Of a stretch of DNA of 33,997 nucleotides, positions 31,988-33,997 are shown piece after piece. Source of the DNA: an uncultured Verrucomicrobiales bacterium (lineage in GTDB: Bacteria; Verrucomicrobiota; Verrucomicrobiia; Limisphaerales; UBA1100); the NCBI GenBank assembly GCA_913041895.1, contig CAJWKQ010000011.1, positions 1-33,997 on the forward strand, in the 5' to 3' direction. Numbering within the stretch: position 1 is the stretch's first letter; the number at the start of each line of letters is the position of its first letter. The notes under the pieces were generated by a model. That model worked only from the letters and a program-made list of their open reading frames with translations, ran no database searches and was not told where the DNA came from. Position numbers and translations under genes: made by a program.

Positions 31988-33385
31988 ATGATGAACCTAA
32001 AATATATTACGGTATTTTTACTGTCACTCAACTTTATATTGGGGGTTGGAGTTTCCGCCAAGGACGCGCCAACCAATATTATTTTCATTTTTGCCGATGA
32101 TTGGGGGTGGGGTGATCTAAGTTGCCATGGTCATCCCTATGTCAAAACACCGAATATCGACCGGCTGGCAAGAGAGGGAACAGACTTTCACCGGTTTACT
32201 ACTGCCAGTGGCGTGTGTTCCCCTAGTCGCACAGCGATCATGACCGGGCATTTCCCAGCTCGCTACAATATTGACGGGCACTTCGCCTGGGTGCCCAGTA
32301 ATGCTAGGCGTAACATGCCTGATTGGCTGGATCCCAAGGCCCCGCTTTTATCGCGCTTCCTTAAAAGTGCTGGTTATGCGACTGCCCACTTTGGTAAATG
32401 GCACTTGGCCAATGACATGATCCCTGATGCACCTTTTCCCAGCGAATATGGGTTTGATGAATATGGAGCCTTCAATTGTTCCGGACCCCAGATGTATGTG
32501 CACGATGACGTCAAAAGCGCCATCCCTTTCATTGAGAAAAGCCATAAAACGGATAAACCCTTCTTTATCAACCTCTGGATTCATGAGCCACACACTCCCT
32601 TTCACGTTGACCCCAAGTTGCAAAAGCGCTTTGCTAATCTAGGGGAGAAGGATGCGATCTATGCGGCGACTCTTTTTCATGCCGACTTGAGGATAGGTCA
32701 ATTGCTCGACGCCTTGGACCGGTTGAACTTGACCAATAATACACTGGTTGTTTTCAGTTCAGACAATGGACCTGCCCGCGGAGCTCCAGATACACCCTTG
32801 AGCCTCGGTTATGATTCCGCAACAGGACTGGGCTATGGAATAGCAGCGGCAAGGGGTATTACCGGAGGGCGCAAGGGATACAAGGCCGCCCTCTTTGAGG
32901 GTGGAGTAGGGGTGCCTTTTATTGTCCGTTGGCCCGGTAAGATTGCCGCCGGCAAGGTGGATAAAACCTCCATTTTTTCAGCGGTGGATTTACTGCCTAC
33001 CTTTTGTGAAATTGCAGATGTAAAGTTACCGGCTTCCTACCGGCCTGATGGAGTCAGTCAGGTGGCGACCCTGAAAGGAAAAGGGAAAGTGCTTCGTGAA
33101 AAACCGCTCTTCTGGAAAACGGTTGCCCCTTGGCCAGCTCGTAAAACCAAGCCTGACCATTGGGTGTCTTATGCGGTGGTAAATAAAAACTGGAAATTGG
33201 TGGCTAACCGGGATGCCCAGTACGTCGAACTCTATGATTTGGTGACTGACCCGCTGGAAAAGAACGATCTCAAGGAGAAATTTCCAGACACGGTAAATCA
33301 ACTCAAAAAAATGCTTACTAAATGGCAAGGTGCTCTGCCGGCCAAGCCCACTGGGAACGTGTTTTCAAATTTACGTAAAAAATAA
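31988..33385 (+). CDS. Exported sulfatase, arylsulfatase A / GalNAc-6-sulfatase-like
   Basis: The signal peptide is MMNLKYITVFLLSLNFILGVGVSA (a second ATG lies at 31991). The metal-binding IIFIFADDWGWGDLSCHGHP, the formylglycine motif CSPSRTA (C77), GKWHLA and VVFSSDNGPARGAP are canonical for arylsulfatase A-like enzymes. RKGYKAALFEGGVGVPFIVRW and ELYDLVTDPLEKNDL complete the core. At 465 residues it is full length. It differs clearly from the preceding sulfatase in the SDNGP/SDHGF block, so the pair probably removes sulfate from different positions of the same glycan. No hairpin terminator follows; the second direct-repeat element begins 20 bases after its stop. Confidence 0.95.
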   Translation: MMNLKYITVFLLSLNFILGVGVSAKDAPTNIIFIFADDWGWGDLSCHGHPYVKTPNIDRLAREGTDFHRFTTASGVCSPSRTAIMTGHFPARYNIDGHFAWVPSNARRNMPDWLDPKAPLLSRFLKSAGYATAHFGKWHLANDMIPDAPFPSEYGFDEYGAFNCSGPQMYVHDDVKSAIPFIEKSHKTDKPFFINLWIHEPHTPFHVDPKLQKRFANLGEKDAIYAATLFHADLRIGQLLDALDRLNLTNNTLVVFSSDNGPARGAPDTPLSLGYDSATGLGYGIAAARGITGGRKGYKAALFEGGVGVPFIVRWPGKIAAGKVDKTSIFSAVDLLPTFCEIADVKLPASYRPDGVSQVATLKGKGKVLREKPLFWKTVAPWPARKTKPDHWVSYAVVNKNWKLVANRDAQYVELYDLVTDPLEKNDLKEKFPDTVNQLKKMLTKWQGALPAKPTGNVFSNLRKK

Positions 33386-33405
33386 AAAATTTTCAGTTCA
33401 GCTGT

Positions 33406-33440
33406 CGTAAAAAAGCATAATAAATACGCAAAAAAACGAT
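33406..33440. promoter_or_regulatory. Second candidate XylR/AraC operator
   Basis: CGTAAAAAAGCATA at 33406-33419 and CGCAAAAAAACGAT at 33427-33440 start 21 bp apart and repeat the element at 27002-27036 almost exactly, including the spacer. It lies 64 bases before the 75-residue secreted protein gene. The same regulator therefore probably controls this gene as a separate transcription unit. Confidence 0.62.
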
Positions 33441-33492
33441 TCTCTTTATTTGTTGTCTTGAATAGATCGGGGTAGCCTCTCACAGACTGGAC

Positions 33493-33497
33493 GGAGG
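33493..33497 (+). promoter_or_regulatory. Strong Shine-Dalgarno sequence GGAGG
   Basis: GGAGG ends six bases before the ATG at 33504, an ideal spacing. It is the clearest ribosome binding site in the window. Most other starts here rely on overlap with an upstream stop or have only weak purine runs, so this small gene may be highly translated. Confidence 0.75.
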
Positions 33498-33503
33498 AAA
33501 TTC

Positions 33504-33731
33504 ATGAAACCCACAAATAAACTCATCCAAATTATTTTTGCCGCCACCCTGTTGATTGCTTTAACCCTGCCGGTTTCGGCTCAAGAAATGCCCGACCCAA
33601 TGGATGAGTACGACTTGGTCAACCGGGAAGACCTTAAAGCTCTTTTTGCTAATGCAAAATTAGGGAAGGGTTTTGTGGCAGGAAAACCGTCCAGTGAATT
33701 AATTCGGGCTAAGGCCGTTGATAATAATTAG
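33504..33731 (+). CDS. Small secreted protein, 75 residues, unknown family
   Basis: A long signal peptide (MKPTNKLIQIIFAATLLIAL, cleaved after about VSA) leaves a mature peptide of about 48 residues: QEMPDPMDEYDLVNREDLK, then ALFANAKLGKGFVAGKPSS and a charged end. It has no cysteine, no membrane anchor and no recognised motif. It has its own strong ribosome binding site and a copy of the candidate regulator operator, so it should be induced with the glycosidase/sulfatase operon, probably at higher level. It could be a small substrate-binding, signalling or surface protein. It could also be the preserved N-terminus of a longer gene, though the sequence after its stop shows no continuing frame. 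Confidence 0.72.
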   Translation: MKPTNKLIQIIFAATLLIALTLPVSAQEMPDPMDEYDLVNREDLKALFANAKLGKGFVAGKPSSELIRAKAVDNN

Positions 33732-33761
33732 AAACAAAAATAGCACACAGCACGAATCCAA

Positions 33762-33997
33762 TTAAATAGAAATTATGAAATTGAAAAAATGTCTTCCAAA
33801 AACACAAATCAAAATGAGGTCTAATTTTACTGTATTGTTTGTGAAGAAATGGTGATTTTGAATCCCAACATTGTCAGACCTTCTCAATCTATCTAACGCA
33901 TTCTGAACCAATTCTGCAGCTGTTTCGCCGTGATAGAGCTCCCAATCCCAAGTATTGTTGTTGCAAACGCATCTAGAAATCATGTAATCGTTGAGAA
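33762..33997 (-). CDS. Possible partial gene entering from the right edge
   Basis: On the minus strand a frame is open from the window edge to a stop at 33762 (78 codons). The part nearest the edge, NTWDWELYHGETAAELVQNA then LDRLRRSDNVG, reads like a helical protein segment, while the last 25 residues are hydrophobic and low in quality. It may be the 3' end of a gene starting outside the window, or a degraded one. No family is recognised. The plus strand of 33732-33997 holds no credible gene. Confidence 0.25.
   Translation of the reverse strand, partial: LNDYMISRCVCNNNTWDWELYHGETAAELVQNALDRLRRSDNVGIQNHHFFTNNTVKLDLILICVFGRHFFNFIISI

Noticed and set aside
27002-33440. A-rich repeats as part of a CRISPR array
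   Set aside because: There are only two widely separated elements, each with a 21-bp direct-repeat phasing and no spacer series or cas gene.

Overview
This 34 kb window comes from a Gram-negative bacterium of the Planctomycetota-Verrucomicrobiota-Chlamydiota (PVC) group, most likely a marine or particle-associated member of Verrucomicrobiota. The pointers are a paired DUF1552/DUF1592 operon with a planctomycete-type cytochrome c motif, large exported PQQ-type beta-propeller proteins, a XylR-type AraC regulator, LamG and malectin-like domains, and several secreted sulfatases. The assignment rests on gene families, not on a marker gene. No rRNA, complete tRNA, CRISPR array or insertion sequence was seen.

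Region 1 (1-18274) is the most unusual part. A leftward, incomplete gene at the left edge encodes an exported protein with a methyltransferase-like Rossmann domain followed by a beta-propeller. It is divergent from a tightly packed rightward operon. That operon starts with a 1507-residue propeller / methyltransferase-like / propeller / malectin-like protein. It continues with a ModABC-like importer whose binding protein has two tandem domains, a MoeB/ThiF-like adenylyltransferase, a membrane-anchored periplasmic protein of unknown family, an FtsX/LolD-type second ABC transporter, and two more propeller proteins. The last two together match the first large protein, split in two with a LamG domain added. 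After the first 53-bp gap, nine successive genes overlap by 1 to 8 bases. This looks like one co-expressed envelope system that I cannot match to any described pathway.

Region 2 (18275-22349) begins with a short sequence matching the 3' end of a tRNA-Gly gene, a possible scar or attachment site. An exported DUF1552 protein and a DUF1592/DUF1588/DUF1585 protein with two CxxCH motifs follow, also translationally coupled. Region 3 (22360-25683, minus) is a tricorn-like exported S41 peptidase with about ten PD40 propeller repeats, convergent with region 2.

Region 4 (25794-33731) looks like a small polysaccharide-use locus. A XylR-type AraC regulator (minus) is divergent from an operon of an ankyrin lipoprotein, a small exported protein, a GH128-type glycosidase, an exported protein of unknown function and two formylglycine-dependent sulfatases. 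Two nearly identical A-tract elements, each a direct repeat with 21-bp phasing, lie in front of this operon and in front of a 75-residue secreted protein at its end. They are good candidates for the regulator's operators. A strong terminator hairpin sits between the first operator and the ankyrin gene and suggests an attenuated leader or a small RNA. The right edge carries only a weak, partial minus-strand reading frame.
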